Of a DNA stretch of 64,000 nucleotides, positions 54,453 through 63,707 are shown in pieces. The notes under the pieces are model-generated. The model was not told where the DNA came from. It saw only the letters and a list, made by a program, of their open reading frames with translations, and made no database searches. Made by a program: the position numbers and the translations under genes. This DNA is from Candidatus Paracaedibacteraceae bacterium (GTDB lineage Bacteria; Pseudomonadota; Alphaproteobacteria; Paracaedibacterales; Paracaedibacteraceae): positions 96,001 to 160,000 of the forward strand of contig JAHBYH010000004.1 in the NCBI GenBank assembly GCA_019636055.1, in the 5' to 3' direction. Numbering within the stretch: the first letter of the stretch is position 1; the number at the start of each line of letters is the position of its first letter.

Positions 54453-54480
54453 TTGTCTTGTTTGTAGGGTTTGCTATCCT
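54453..54480 (+). promoter_or_regulatory. Candidate pckA promoter
   Basis: TTGTCT (54453-54458), 16-nt spacer, TATCCT (54475-54480), 30 bp before the chosen ATG. Confidence 0.4.
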
Positions 54481-54510
54481 ATTGGTATATTCTGTATGGG
54501 AGAGGCCAAT

Positions 54511-55983
54511 ATGCAGCCACAAGTGATCAGTTCTCAGGATTTATTTGCTAGAGCTTTAGAGAATAATGAGGGTGTATTAGCCTCAAATGGGGCGCTTCGT
54601 GTTCTGACGGGGCAGCGTACAGGGCGATCTCCTAAAGACAAATATATTGTTCGAGACTCAGTGACGGAATCAAAGGTTGCTTGGGGTGGGATGAATCAAG
54701 AGATTTCGCCTGAAACTTTTGAGCAAATCTGGCAAGAGGCGCATAGTTCTCTTTATGCTCATCCAATCTATGAAGATCGATTGCAGGTGGGGTCGCACCC
54801 CAGTTATCACACAACGGTTCATGTTCAATGTAACTTTGCTTGGCATACATTATTTTGTCAGGATCTGTTTATTGTTCCGGAAGTACCATTGGCAAAAACC
54901 GAATGGCACCTAATCAATGCTACTTATTATACACCTGATGCCAGTAAATACGGCTTGAATGGCCATGCTGCTGTGGTTCTTGATTTTACCCACAAGCGCG
55001 TCCTTATTTGTGGGACTCATTATGCAGGCGAGATGAAAAAAGCCATGTTCTCTGTCTTGAACTTTCTTTTGCCGGATCAAGACGTTTTGCCGATGCATTG
55101 TGCGGCTAATAAAGGCGCTGATGGCAAGACAACACTGTTCTTTGGTTTATCTGGAACAGGCAAAACAACGTTGTCGGCGGATCCTGACCGGCAACTGATT
55201 GGCGATGATGAGCATGGCTGGTCATCGGATGGCATCTTTAATTTTGAGGGTGGGTGTTATGCTAAGTGCATTCGGTTGTCTAAGGAAGGTGAGCCGCTGA
55301 TCTGGGATGCGATTCGTCAGGGATCAATCATGGAAAATGTTGTCTTGGATGCCAATGGTGTGCCTGATTATGATGATGCTTCGATAACGGAGAACACGCG
55401 CGTTGTTTACCCGTTAGATTTTATTCCGGGACGAGCAACTGAACTTGTGCATGGACATCCCAATAGTGTTGTATTTTTGACGTGTGACTTATTTGGTGTA
55501 TTGCCACCTGTTGCGCGGCTTAATCATGATCAGGTTATTGACTATTTTTTGACGGGGTATACAGCCTTAGTAGGAAGTACAGAGTTTGGGGCAGGCAAGG
55601 GAATCAAAACAACGTTTTCTGCTTGTTTTGGAGCGCCATTTTTTGCGCGCCCACCGCAAGAATATGCTGCATTATTGGTCAAACGCCTAAAGGAGACAGG
55701 GGCAGAGGTTTATCTTGTGAATACAGGCTGGGGCGGTGGTTCTTACGGAGAAGGGGGGGAACGTTTTCCATTAAAAGTAACACGTCGTATTATCTCAGCA
55801 ATTACCAGCGGTGAGATTCGTAACTGTCATTATGAAAAACTTCAGCCATTTAATCTGGATATACCAACAGCGTTAGGGGATATTTCTTCATCGACCCTGA
55901 ATCCAAGGCTTGTATGGAATACAGAAAAATACCAAGAAGCTGCGGATAAGCTTTTAGACCTTTTTATGCACCATAAAGGTTAA
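54511..55983 (+). CDS. pckA: Phosphoenolpyruvate carboxykinase (ATP)
   Basis: Converts oxaloacetate and ATP to phosphoenolpyruvate, the committed step of gluconeogenesis. The start at ATG 54511 is preferred over 54496 because GAGAGG lies 5 nt before it. In 490 residues: RTGRSPKDKYIV near residue 42, the kinase-1a loop FFGLSGTGKTTLSAD near 210, the metal site GDDEHGW, and FNFEGGCYAKCI, all typical of the ATP-dependent class. It is monocistronic. A palindromic element lies just beyond its stop. Confidence 0.97.
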   Translation: MQPQVISSQDLFARALENNEGVLASNGALRVLTGQRTGRSPKDKYIVRDSVTESKVAWGGMNQEISPETFEQIWQEAHSSLYAHPIYEDRLQVGSHPSYHTTVHVQCNFAWHTLFCQDLFIVPEVPLAKTEWHLINATYYTPDASKYGLNGHAAVVLDFTHKRVLICGTHYAGEMKKAMFSVLNFLLPDQDVLPMHCAANKGADGKTTLFFGLSGTGKTTLSADPDRQLIGDDEHGWSSDGIFNFEGGCYAKCIRLSKEGEPLIWDAIRQGSIMENVVLDANGVPDYDDASITENTRVVYPLDFIPGRATELVHGHPNSVVFLTCDLFGVLPPVARLNHDQVIDYFLTGYTALVGSTEFGAGKGIKTTFSACFGAPFFARPPQEYAALLVKRLKETGAEVYLVNTGWGGGSYGEGGERFPLKVTRRIISAITSGEIRNCHYEKLQPFNLDIPTALGDISSSTLNPRLVWNTEKYQEAADKLLDLFMHHKG

Positions 55984-55989
55984 TCGTTA

Positions 55990-56114
55990 TACCTATTCTC
56001 AGAAATAGCCTTGCGGATGGATTCAAGGACGAGGCTAAGCAAGCCTACATATAGTAGGTGTGCAAAACCAATGTTCCACAAAATGCGCCGTAGGGCTATT
56101 TCTAAGAATTGGTA
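55990..56114. repeat. Palindromic element, family II (best copy), overlapping the czcA 3' end
   Basis: 21-nt arms at 55990-56010 and 56094-56114 pair with two mismatches, with AGAAATAGCC/GGCTATTTCT perfect. Between them are GGACGAGGCT (56026-56035) and the hairpin core AAGCCTACATATAGTAGGTG (56041-56060). The right arm covers the last codons and stop of the adjacent czcA-like gene. Confidence 0.9.
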
Positions 56115-59100
56115 TTAACTGATTTTGGTGGAAATAACAGATACAACACTGGAATAATGATAAGAGTTAGAAGGGTGGATGTGATTAATCCTCCAATGAC
56201 AACTGTTGCTAAAGGCTTTTGAACTTCTGCTCCCGTACCGGTTGCAAGAGCCATAGGAATAAAACCAAGTGAGGCAACAAGTGCTGTCATAAGAACAGGG
56301 CGAAGTCGGGTTGTTGCTCCTTTGATTATTGCGTCAATTGGTGTTGTTGAGTTTTGTTGAAACTCTTTATTTATTGTCGTTACCATCACTAATCCATTGA
56401 GAACAGCTATACCCGATAGGGCAATAAAACCAACTGCAGCTGATATCGAAAAGGGAATTCCCCGTAAAAATAGACTTAAGACACCGCCGGTTAGTGCTAG
56501 GGGAATAGCTGTAAAGATAAACGATGCACCTAAAATTGAATTAAGCGCTGAAAAAAGAATTAAAAAGATAGCAAGAAAACACAGTGGGATAATCCACAAC
56601 AGTCTTTCTTTTGCTTGCGCTAAATTTTTAAATTGCCCGCCCCACTCAATCCAATATCCTGTGGGTAGTTTAATATTAGCTAGCTTATTTTGCGCTTGTT
56701 GGACAAAGGTATTCGTGTCAGATCCACGGATGTTTGCTTGAACAGTAATACGTCTTTTTCCGTTTTCTCTGCTTATTTGGTAGGGACCGTCTTCAATAAC
56801 TACAGACGCAATTTCTCGTAGTGGAATTGATGTGAATTTTTCCTCTGATTTCGTTAGTGTCGGCGTTAATTTCTTGATTGGATCTTTAAGGAATATGGGT
56901 AAATTATCAATCATCACTAAATTTTCTCGATAAGATTCATTTAGTTTAACGATAATATCAAAGCGTTTGTCCCCCTCGAACACAAGTCCTGATGGTTTCC
57001 CGCCAATTGCAATGCTTATTGTGTTTAAGACAGTGCTGACATTTAACCCTAATCTCGCCATTTTATCATAATTCAGTTTTATGTTGAGCATTGGGAGCCC
57101 AGTTGTTTGCTCTACTTTGACATCAGTTCCACCTTTTGTTTTTTGTAAAATTTCTGCAATGTCTGTTGCAATTTTATTGAGTTGCGCGAAATTATCGCCA
57201 TATATTTTGACGGCAATGTCAGCCCTAACTCCTGCAATAAGTTCATTGAAACGCATCTGTATTGGCTGTGTAAATTCATAGACGTTGCCAATAAGAGAGT
57301 GTAGTCTTTCTTCAAACTTATCAATAAGTTGAACTTTTGAAATAGTAGGGTCTGGCCATTGACCTTTGGGTTTCAATATAACAAACGTATCTGATGTGTT
57401 CGGTGGCATAGGATCGGATGCGACTTCTGCTGTTCCTGTTTTTGAGAAAACATAATCAACTTCATCGAATGATTTAAGAGTCTTTTCAACATTAAATTGC
57501 ATATCTTGTGATTGAGTTAGGGACGTACTTGGAATTCTGACTGCATGCACGGCAAGATCTTGCTCATCAAGTGTTGGTATGAATTCTTGCCCTAAGTGTG
57601 TAAAGAGAATAAACGATATAATAAAGAAACTACTTGCGGCTAAGATTATTATTTTAGGGATCTGCAGCGATTTTTTTAATATAGATAAATATAACCTATC
57701 AAGCTTTTCAAGGAAACCGTGGTTATTGTGTGCTGATGTTGATTTAATGAAAAGTGCTGCCATAGCGGGAACAAATGTTATTGATAAAACAAAGGCTGAT
57801 AGTAAGGCAATGATAACGGTAATTGCCATAGGATAAAACATCTTGCCCTCAATACCAGTAAACGTAAGAAGCGGGACGTAAACTAGAATTAAAATCATCT
57901 GCCCAAATAAAGTTGGTTTGCTCATTTCTTTAGTTGATTCTATGACCTCTTTGAGACGTTCTTTTGTTGTTAATATATGGGAGTAGCTTTGTAAGCGACG
58001 AATATAATTTTCAATGATAATTACAGTTCCGTCAACGAGAAGGCCAAAATCTAGGGCACCTAAGCTCATAAGATTCGCGCTAGTTTTTGTCGCAATCATT
58101 CCCATAGATGTAAAGATCATTGTCATGGGAATAATTGATGCAGTGATCAGTGCAGCGCGTATGTTTTTAAGCATCAAAAAAAGAACAATAATAACAAGAA
58201 GTGCACCTTCAGCTAAATTTTTTGCAACTGTATTCAGTGTTGCGTTGACAAGTTTTGTTCTATTTAAAACGACCTCGGCCTTTATACCGGTGGGAAGATT
58301 ATTTTTAATACTCTGAAATTTTTCATGTGCAGCTGTTGCTACGTCTCGACTGTTGGCGCCAATAAGCATTAAGGCTGTACCGACGACAACTTCTTGGCCA
58401 TTTTTACTTGCGCTGCCTGTTCTTAGCTCTTTACCTATTTCTATGGTTGCTACATCTTTCAGATAAATCGGGGTTCCGTCACGAGTTGCAACAACAATGT
58501 TTTCTAGTTGAGGAATGTTTTCAATTCTTCCATCTGAGCGTACATTAAGTGATTCTCCGTTTCTTTCGATGTATCCTGCGCCAATGCTTACGTTGTTTTG
58601 TTCGATGACTTGTGTTATGTCTTCAAAACTCAATCCAAGAGCGATTAATTTCTCTGGGTTTGGTTGGACATGAAATTGCTTAACATAACCACCTATTGAA
58701 TCAATCCCAGCAATGCCGGTTATAGCTCGCATTTGTGGCTTAATCAACCAGTCTTGCAGAGTGCGCAGATAACTTAGTTTCTCGATGGTGGTTTTAAGAA
58801 TGGTTCCTTCAGGTGTTATATAATCACCGTTTTTTTGGAACCCAATTTGGCTATCAGAGGATTGTTGAGCTGTGTCATACTGCAATGTCCACATATATAT
58901 TTCCCCAAGTCCAGTAGAGATTGGCCCCATTTTGGGGTCTACATTGTTGGGGAGTATTTCTTTAGCTTCATTAAGCTTTTCTGTGACCTGTTGTCGTGCA
59001 AAATATATATCTGTTGAGTCTGTGAAAATTGCTGTAACTTGTGAGAATCCATTCCGTGATAATGATCTTGTTGTTTCTAGTCCGGGAATACCAGACAATG

Positions 59101-59314
59101 CCGTTTCTATTGGAAATGTTACTTGATTTTCAACTTCAAAAGGTGAAAACCCGGGAGCTAATGTATTGATTTGGACTTGGGTATTCGTTATATCAGGAAC
59201 TGCATCAACTGGCAGATGTTGCCCCAGGTTTATCCCTAGAATGATAGTCATGGTAACAAGAGCAATGACTGTGTATCTGTTATGAGTTGCAAACTTTACA
59301 ATCGATTCTAGCAT
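56102..59314 (-). CDS. czcA: Heavy-metal efflux RND transporter (CzcA/CusA type)
   Basis: Proton-driven inner-membrane pump, 1070 residues, HME group. The TM4 signature DFGLLVDGTVIIIEN near residue 400 is the metal-RND form, and the N-terminal DAVPDITNTQVQI and LSRNGFSQVTAIF are typical of CzcA. The D-F-G...D...E-N residues suggest divalent cation (Zn/Co/Cd) transport over the copper/silver type, but this is tentative. Its partner adaptor is 9 bp upstream. No outer-membrane component is adjacent. The final residues TNS and the stop codon fall inside a palindromic element. Confidence 0.94.
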   Translation of the reverse strand: MLESIVKFATHNRYTVIALVTMTIILGINLGQHLPVDAVPDITNTQVQINTLAPGFSPFEVENQVTFPIETALSGIPGLETTRSLSRNGFSQVTAIFTDSTDIYFARQQVTEKLNEAKEILPNNVDPKMGPISTGLGEIYMWTLQYDTAQQSSDSQIGFQKNGDYITPEGTILKTTIEKLSYLRTLQDWLIKPQMRAITGIAGIDSIGGYVKQFHVQPNPEKLIALGLSFEDITQVIEQNNVSIGAGYIERNGESLNVRSDGRIENIPQLENIVVATRDGTPIYLKDVATIEIGKELRTGSASKNGQEVVVGTALMLIGANSRDVATAAHEKFQSIKNNLPTGIKAEVVLNRTKLVNATLNTVAKNLAEGALLVIIVLFLMLKNIRAALITASIIPMTMIFTSMGMIATKTSANLMSLGALDFGLLVDGTVIIIENYIRRLQSYSHILTTKERLKEVIESTKEMSKPTLFGQMILILVYVPLLTFTGIEGKMFYPMAITVIIALLSAFVLSITFVPAMAALFIKSTSAHNNHGFLEKLDRLYLSILKKSLQIPKIIILAASSFFIISFILFTHLGQEFIPTLDEQDLAVHAVRIPSTSLTQSQDMQFNVEKTLKSFDEVDYVFSKTGTAEVASDPMPPNTSDTFVILKPKGQWPDPTISKVQLIDKFEERLHSLIGNVYEFTQPIQMRFNELIAGVRADIAVKIYGDNFAQLNKIATDIAEILQKTKGGTDVKVEQTTGLPMLNIKLNYDKMARLGLNVSTVLNTISIAIGGKPSGLVFEGDKRFDIIVKLNESYRENLVMIDNLPIFLKDPIKKLTPTLTKSEEKFTSIPLREIASVVIEDGPYQISRENGKRRITVQANIRGSDTNTFVQQAQNKLANIKLPTGYWIEWGGQFKNLAQAKERLLWIIPLCFLAIFLILFSALNSILGASFIFTAIPLALTGGVLSLFLRGIPFSISAAVGFIALSGIAVLNGLVMVTTINKEFQQNSTTPIDAIIKGATTRLRPVLMTALVASLGFIPMALATGTGAEVQKPLATVVIGGLITSTLLTLIIIPVLYLLFPPKSVNTNS

Positions 59315-59323
59315 ATTATGTCT

Positions 59324-60502
59324 CTAATGTCCGTGTTCAGCTGTTTCTTTCCCAAGTTCAGCTTTTAAAAGAAATGTGTTTTTAACTGCAATTTCATCAC
59401 CAATTTTTAGCCCTGATTTAACTCTGATAAAATCACCCTTATCTGATCCATGGATAATAATGTTTTGAGCTGTGAAACCATCTTTGTTTTTTATAAAGGC
59501 AATTGATTGGCCGTTTATCTTTTGTAATGCCGTTGCTGGGATTGTAATGTAATTCGCACTTTCTTCAGTAGTTACTTGAGCTGTGATAAAATCTCCGGGG
59601 TGCCAGTCGTTATTCGGATTATCTAATTCAACAATAGCTCTGCCTGTACGTGTTGCTTCATTAATTACGGGACTGAGGAAGATTATTGTTGACGTTGTTG
59701 GTGTTGATTCTGAACTAGGGAAAATATCAACATTTTGCCCCTTTTTCAATATAGCTAGGTCTTGCGCAGGGATTGAAAGGTTAATCCAGACTTTGTTTGT
59801 ATCAGCAATAATAAAAACCTGATTTTCAGGTGTTATGAATTCACCCAGTGATATATGTCTTTCAAGAATTTTACCTTTTATCGGTGATTTAATGGAATAG
59901 ATGTTTAGGGGTTTTGTTGTGGTGGGAAGATTGTTAATTTCATCTTCTGTCATGTTTAAGGCTAATAATTTTTGACGTTTTTGATCCAGATCGATTTTAG
60001 ATGTTTCGTAAGCATTACGCGTTTTAAGATATTCCGTTTCGGCTTTTATTTTATTTTTCATTAACCGTTCTTCTCGTTCAGCAAGATCTTTCTTTAATAT
60101 TGTATCCTTATATGCAGCGATATAAGTAGACTTGGCCTCAGCCATATCACGACTTTCAATAATTGCTAATTCTGTTTGAGGGGTAACAGAGTCCCCGAGG
60201 TTTGAGAAAACTTTACGAACGACACCGTTAACAGGGGAAATGACATGGAGAAGTGTATTTTCATTTAATCCAACTTCGCCTGGGATGATGAGTTTGTTTT
60301 TAATATCTTTTTCTTTAATGATCTGGGTTTTTATTGAAAAGCGATTAATTTCTTCATCGTTGAGTCTAATGATGTTGATGGGTTTAATCGCTGGTTTTTC
60401 ATCAACTTCTTCTGAATTTATATTATTCTGGGAGAAAAAAAGATAAACAAGAATAACAAGTGTTATAGCAACTGCCGAGTAAATACTTCTTTTAAAAAAC
60501 AT
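59324..60502 (-). CDS. czcB: Heavy-metal efflux adaptor (CzcB/CusB type)
   Basis: Periplasmic membrane fusion protein partner of the CzcA-like pump. An N-terminal anchor (residues ~7-24) is followed by an acidic linker, a beta domain, the lipoyl halves LLHVISPVNGVVRKVFSNLGD (near 83) and IYSIKSPIKGKILERHISLGE (near 205), a coiled-coil hairpin between them, and a barrel and proximal domain. It is 392 residues and ends ETAEHGH; the extended histidine-rich CzcB domain is absent. It is first in the unit and divergent from ddl. Confidence 0.93.
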   Translation of the reverse strand: MFFKRSIYSAVAITLVILVYLFFSQNNINSEEVDEKPAIKPINIIRLNDEEINRFSIKTQIIKEKDIKNKLIIPGEVGLNENTLLHVISPVNGVVRKVFSNLGDSVTPQTELAIIESRDMAEAKSTYIAAYKDTILKKDLAEREERLMKNKIKAETEYLKTRNAYETSKIDLDQKRQKLLALNMTEDEINNLPTTTKPLNIYSIKSPIKGKILERHISLGEFITPENQVFIIADTNKVWINLSIPAQDLAILKKGQNVDIFPSSESTPTTSTIIFLSPVINEATRTGRAIVELDNPNNDWHPGDFITAQVTTEESANYITIPATALQKINGQSIAFIKNKDGFTAQNIIIHGSDKGDFIRVKSGLKIGDEIAVKNTFLLKAELGKETAEHGH

Positions 60503-60645
60503 AATTAAATTTTCATAAGCGTTATTAATTCATATTAGGGTCTATTTTTTTAATTTTTTGTAAATATCCTTAATTAAAAACCGGTAGAGACCAGAACTGG
60601 ACTATGTTAAACTAGGTGCAGAATCTGTATTACATCGGTGAAGAA

Positions 60646-61557
60646 ATGTCCAAAAAAACAATCGCAGTGCTTATGGGGGGATGGTCCAATGAACGTGAGG
60701 TATCTTTGACATCGGGTGGAGCCATAGCCAAGGCTTTGCGCGATAATGGACATACCGTTAAGGAAGTTGATGTAACCCGCGATATTATCAAATTAACCCA
60801 AGATCTAACCCCTAAGCCGGACGTTGCTTTTATTGCGTTGCATGGAACGGGGGGCGAAGATGGTGTTATTCAAGGGGTTCTTGAGACAATGCACATTCCA
60901 TACACACATTCGGGTGTGACGGCATCGGCCATTGGTATGGATAAAATGATGTCTCGCAAGATTTTTGATTGTGCAGGGCTGCCAACACCTGTTAGTAAGG
61001 TCATCAGCGTTTCTGATCTGAAAAAGGGGCATCCGATGTCTGTTCCTTATGTGGTAAAACCAATTGCTGAAGGATCAAGCCGAGGGGTTTATATTATTCG
61101 TGATTTGAGTGAACCTGTTGCTTTTGATCCAAATTGGCCTGATTCCAAGATGATTTTGATCGAAGAGTTTATTGATGGCCGTGAAATCCAAGTTGGTGTT
61201 GTTGGAGACAAAGCAATTGGGGCGATTGAGATTTGTCCTGTTCAGGGGTTTTACGACTATGAAGCAAAATATACTGATGGCAAAGCTGTCCATAAAATGC
61301 CTGCCCCGTTGAGTGAACCTGCTTATGCCACGGCGTTAGATATTGGGTTAAAGGCCCATCTTGCACTAGACTGCCATGGAGTGTCTCGATCTGATCTGAT
61401 GTATGATGAAAAGAAAAATCAATTTTATTTGTTAGAAATTAATACGCATCCTGGAATGACCCCGTTGTCGCTATTGCCAGAGATTGCTGCTCATAGTGGC
61501 ATGTCATTTAATCAGCTTGTCGACTGGATTGTGGAGAATGCCAAATGCCACCAGTAA
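60646..61557 (+). CDS. ddl: D-alanine--D-alanine ligase
   Basis: ATP-grasp enzyme making D-Ala-D-Ala for peptidoglycan. The start at ATG 60646 (MSKKTIAVLMGGWSNEREVS) is supported by GGTGAAGA upstream; a GTG ten codons earlier adds sequence with no Ddl homology. HGTGGEDGVIQGVLE near residue 65, KPIAEGSSRGVYII near 145, and LLEINTHPGMTPLSLLPEIA near the C-terminus are diagnostic. It is 303 residues. It overlaps ftsQ by 13 bp. murC and murB, its usual upstream neighbours, are 47 kb away. Confidence 0.97.
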   Translation: MSKKTIAVLMGGWSNEREVSLTSGGAIAKALRDNGHTVKEVDVTRDIIKLTQDLTPKPDVAFIALHGTGGEDGVIQGVLETMHIPYTHSGVTASAIGMDKMMSRKIFDCAGLPTPVSKVISVSDLKKGHPMSVPYVVKPIAEGSSRGVYIIRDLSEPVAFDPNWPDSKMILIEEFIDGREIQVGVVGDKAIGAIEICPVQGFYDYEAKYTDGKAVHKMPAPLSEPAYATALDIGLKAHLALDCHGVSRSDLMYDEKKNQFYLLEINTHPGMTPLSLLPEIAAHSGMSFNQLVDWIVENAKCHQ

Positions 61558-62438
61558 AACGAGCTCGCCCTGTTCGTCGGAAATCAACAAAGCTATCTTT
61601 TGGTAGCTTTATTACTTCTGTACAATCTTTGTGGCAGAATCCAAAAAAATTACGGAACGGAGCAACAGTTTTGAAACGCCGACTTGCTATTGCATCGGCG
61701 TCTGCTGCGATCACGACCGTTGGTTACATTATCTTGGCGGGATATCCCGGCATTTGGTGGGATTCTTTTGCATCATCTGTGGCTGAAAAAGCAGGGCGGG
61801 TTGGTTTTACATTATCTGAAGTTTATGTATACGGTCGTAACAATACTGAATCACAGCGGTTGTTAGAGCAGATTCAGTTGAAAAAAGGGGATTCAATCCT
61901 TAAGTTTTCACCGGATGAGATTCGAGATCATATTAAGCAAATTTCATGGGTTCGAGATGTAACTGTACAACGAAAGCTGCCAGATTCTCTTTATATTTCG
62001 ATTGAAGAGCGAGTTCCAATTGCCTTGTGGCAGCATCGCCAAAAGCACTATTTAGTGGATGCAGATGGGGTTATTATATCTGATAAAAATATTCAGGCTT
62101 ATGTGCATCTTCCTGTTGTTGTAGGTAGCGATGCGCCGCGTCATGCGCCAAAACTATTATCATTGCTAGATCAGGTTCCTGATTTAAAAAAACGTGTGGC
62201 TGCTATAACGTGGGTTGGTGAACGCCGTTGGAACCTATTGGTAGATAAAACTATCGAGGCAAAACTTCCTGAGAAAGATCCGGAAGGAGCGTTGAAACGC
62301 CTCATTAAAGTTTTGGGAAATCCTAAAATTGATTTTAGTCAGGTTAAATCTATTGATTTGCGCCATGGGACTCAGGTATCTCTAAGAATGACAAATGCAG
62401 GTGAGATTCACCTAAAGGAAAAAGGGACGGCAACCTAA
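61545..62438 (+). CDS. ftsQ: Cell division protein FtsQ
   Basis: Bitopic divisome protein linking early and late division components. A basic cytoplasmic N-terminus (KRARPVRRKSTK), one transmembrane helix near residues 48-68 (ASAAITTVGYIILAGYPGIWW), a POTRA domain (FTLSEVYVYGRNNTESQRLLEQIQLKKGDSIL) and the FtsQ beta domain make up 297 residues. ddl-ftsQ is the conserved order, but ftsA and ftsZ do not follow; an acyl-CoA dehydrogenase does. Confidence 0.95.
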   Translation: MPPVKRARPVRRKSTKLSFGSFITSVQSLWQNPKKLRNGATVLKRRLAIASASAAITTVGYIILAGYPGIWWDSFASSVAEKAGRVGFTLSEVYVYGRNNTESQRLLEQIQLKKGDSILKFSPDEIRDHIKQISWVRDVTVQRKLPDSLYISIEERVPIALWQHRQKHYLVDADGVIISDKNIQAYVHLPVVVGSDAPRHAPKLLSLLDQVPDLKKRVAAITWVGERRWNLLVDKTIEAKLPEKDPEGALKRLIKVLGNPKIDFSQVKSIDLRHGTQVSLRMTNAGEIHLKEKGTAT

Positions 62439-62474
62439 GTTAGGATGCTGACGATCGAGGAATGAGGGAATAAA

Positions 62475-63629
62475 ATGCACGAATTTGATTTTGATTTGGG
62501 TGAAATCGCGAGCAGTGTACGCGATATGGTTCGCCAATTTGCAGCAGAACGGATTGCGCCACGTGCGGCAGCAATTGATGAAACAAATGAGTTTCCACGG
62601 GACTTATGGCCGGAGCTTGGTCAATTAGGATTACTAGGTATTACGGTTTCCGAGGAGTTTGGTGGTTCAGGTATGGGATACCTAGAACATGTTATTGCTA
62701 TGGAAGAAATCTCACGGGCTTCTGCATCTGTGGGGTTAAGTTACGGAGCGCATTCGAACTTATGTGTTAATCAAATCTCCTTGAATGGGACAGTTGAGCA
62801 AAAACGTAAATATTTACCTAAACTTATTAGCGGCGAGCATGTTGGTGCTTTGGCTATGAGTGAACCGGGCGCAGGGTCAGATGTTGTCAGTATGCGACTA
62901 AAGGCTGACAAGGTTGATGATGGTTATGTTTTGAATGGTAATAAGATGTGGATTACCAATGGCCCTGATGCTGAAACTTTGGTTGTTTATGCCAAAACAG
63001 ACGCATCAGCCGGGTCAAAAGGGATTACAGCATTTTTAGTGGAGAAGGGCTATAAGGGGTTTTCGACAGCTCAAAAACTAGATAAACTTGGGATGCGAGG
63101 ATCCAATACGTGTGAATTGGTTTTTGAAGATTGTTTTGTCCCTGAAGAAAATATTTTGGGTGAGCTTAATCGCGGCGTCAAAGTCTTGATGAGTGGTCTT
63201 GACTATGAGCGCGCTGTCTTGGCTGCTGGTCCTTTAGGGATTATGGCGGCGGCTTTGGATTATTGCTTGCCGTATGTTCGTGAACGTAACCAGTTCGGTA
63301 AAGCAATTGGTGAATTCCAGCTGATCCAAGGAAAAATTGCAGATATGTATACAACGCTGAATTCTAGTCGTGCTTATGTTTATGCGGTTGCAAAAGCCTG
63401 CGATAAGAAAAAAGTTACACGGCAGGATGCTGCTGCCACTATTTTGCTTGCAGCAGAAAATGCAACGAAAGTATCCCTTGATGCCATTCAAATCTTTGGT
63501 GGCATGGGGTATATTAATGAAACTCCGACAGGCCGTTTGCTCCGCGATGCTAAACTTTATGAGATTGGCGCCGGGACATCTGAAATTCGCAGAATGTTAA
63601 TCGGTCGTGAGCTGTTTTCTGCTGGATGA
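62475..63629 (+). CDS. ivd: Isovaleryl-CoA dehydrogenase
   Basis: FAD-dependent acyl-CoA dehydrogenase of leucine catabolism, 384 residues. It has [16 protein letters not shown] near residue 130, [10 protein letters not shown] near 158, and the C-terminal [36 protein letters not shown]. The segment [24 protein letters not shown] places the catalytic Glu in the alphaproteobacterial Ivd position (DYERAV), distinguishing it from short/medium-chain types. GAGGGA precedes the ATG. The liu genes that usually accompany it are not in this window. Confidence 0.93.
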   Translation: MHEFDFDLGEIASSVRDMVRQFAAERIAPRAAAIDETNEFPRDLWPELGQLGLLGITVSEEFGGSGMGYLEHVIAMEEISRASASVGLSYGAHSNLCVNQISLNGTVEQKRKYLPKLISGEHVGALAMSEPGAGSDVVSMRLKADKVDDGYVLNGNKMWITNGPDAETLVVYAKTDASAGSKGITAFLVEKGYKGFSTAQKLDKLGMRGSNTCELVFEDCFVPEENILGELNRGVKVLMSGLDYERAVLAAGPLGIMAAALDYCLPYVRERNQFGKAIGEFQLIQGKIADMYTTLNSSRAYVYAVAKACDKKKVTRQDAAATILLAAENATKVSLDAIQIFGGMGYINETPTGRLLRDAKLYEIGAGTSEIRRMLIGRELFSAG

Positions 63630-63707
63630 TGTCGATATTATTTATCAACCAATCTAAAAATCTGTTAGAATACAAAAGCAATATTTTACAAAACTAAGAG
63701 CGAACAA

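Larger units (their letters stand above)
54198..54510. other. 313-bp intergenic region before pckA
   Basis: It contains a palindromic element (54230-54363) and the likely pckA promoter (54453-54480). A 75-codon open frame across it is mostly repeat sequence and is not called. Confidence 0.6.

Noticed and set aside
54299..54526. 75-codon frame before pckA with a hydrophobic end
   Set aside because: Its first half is palindromic element sequence and it runs over the pckA promoter and start; a 33-residue membrane peptide from ATG 54425 lacks a ribosome-binding site.
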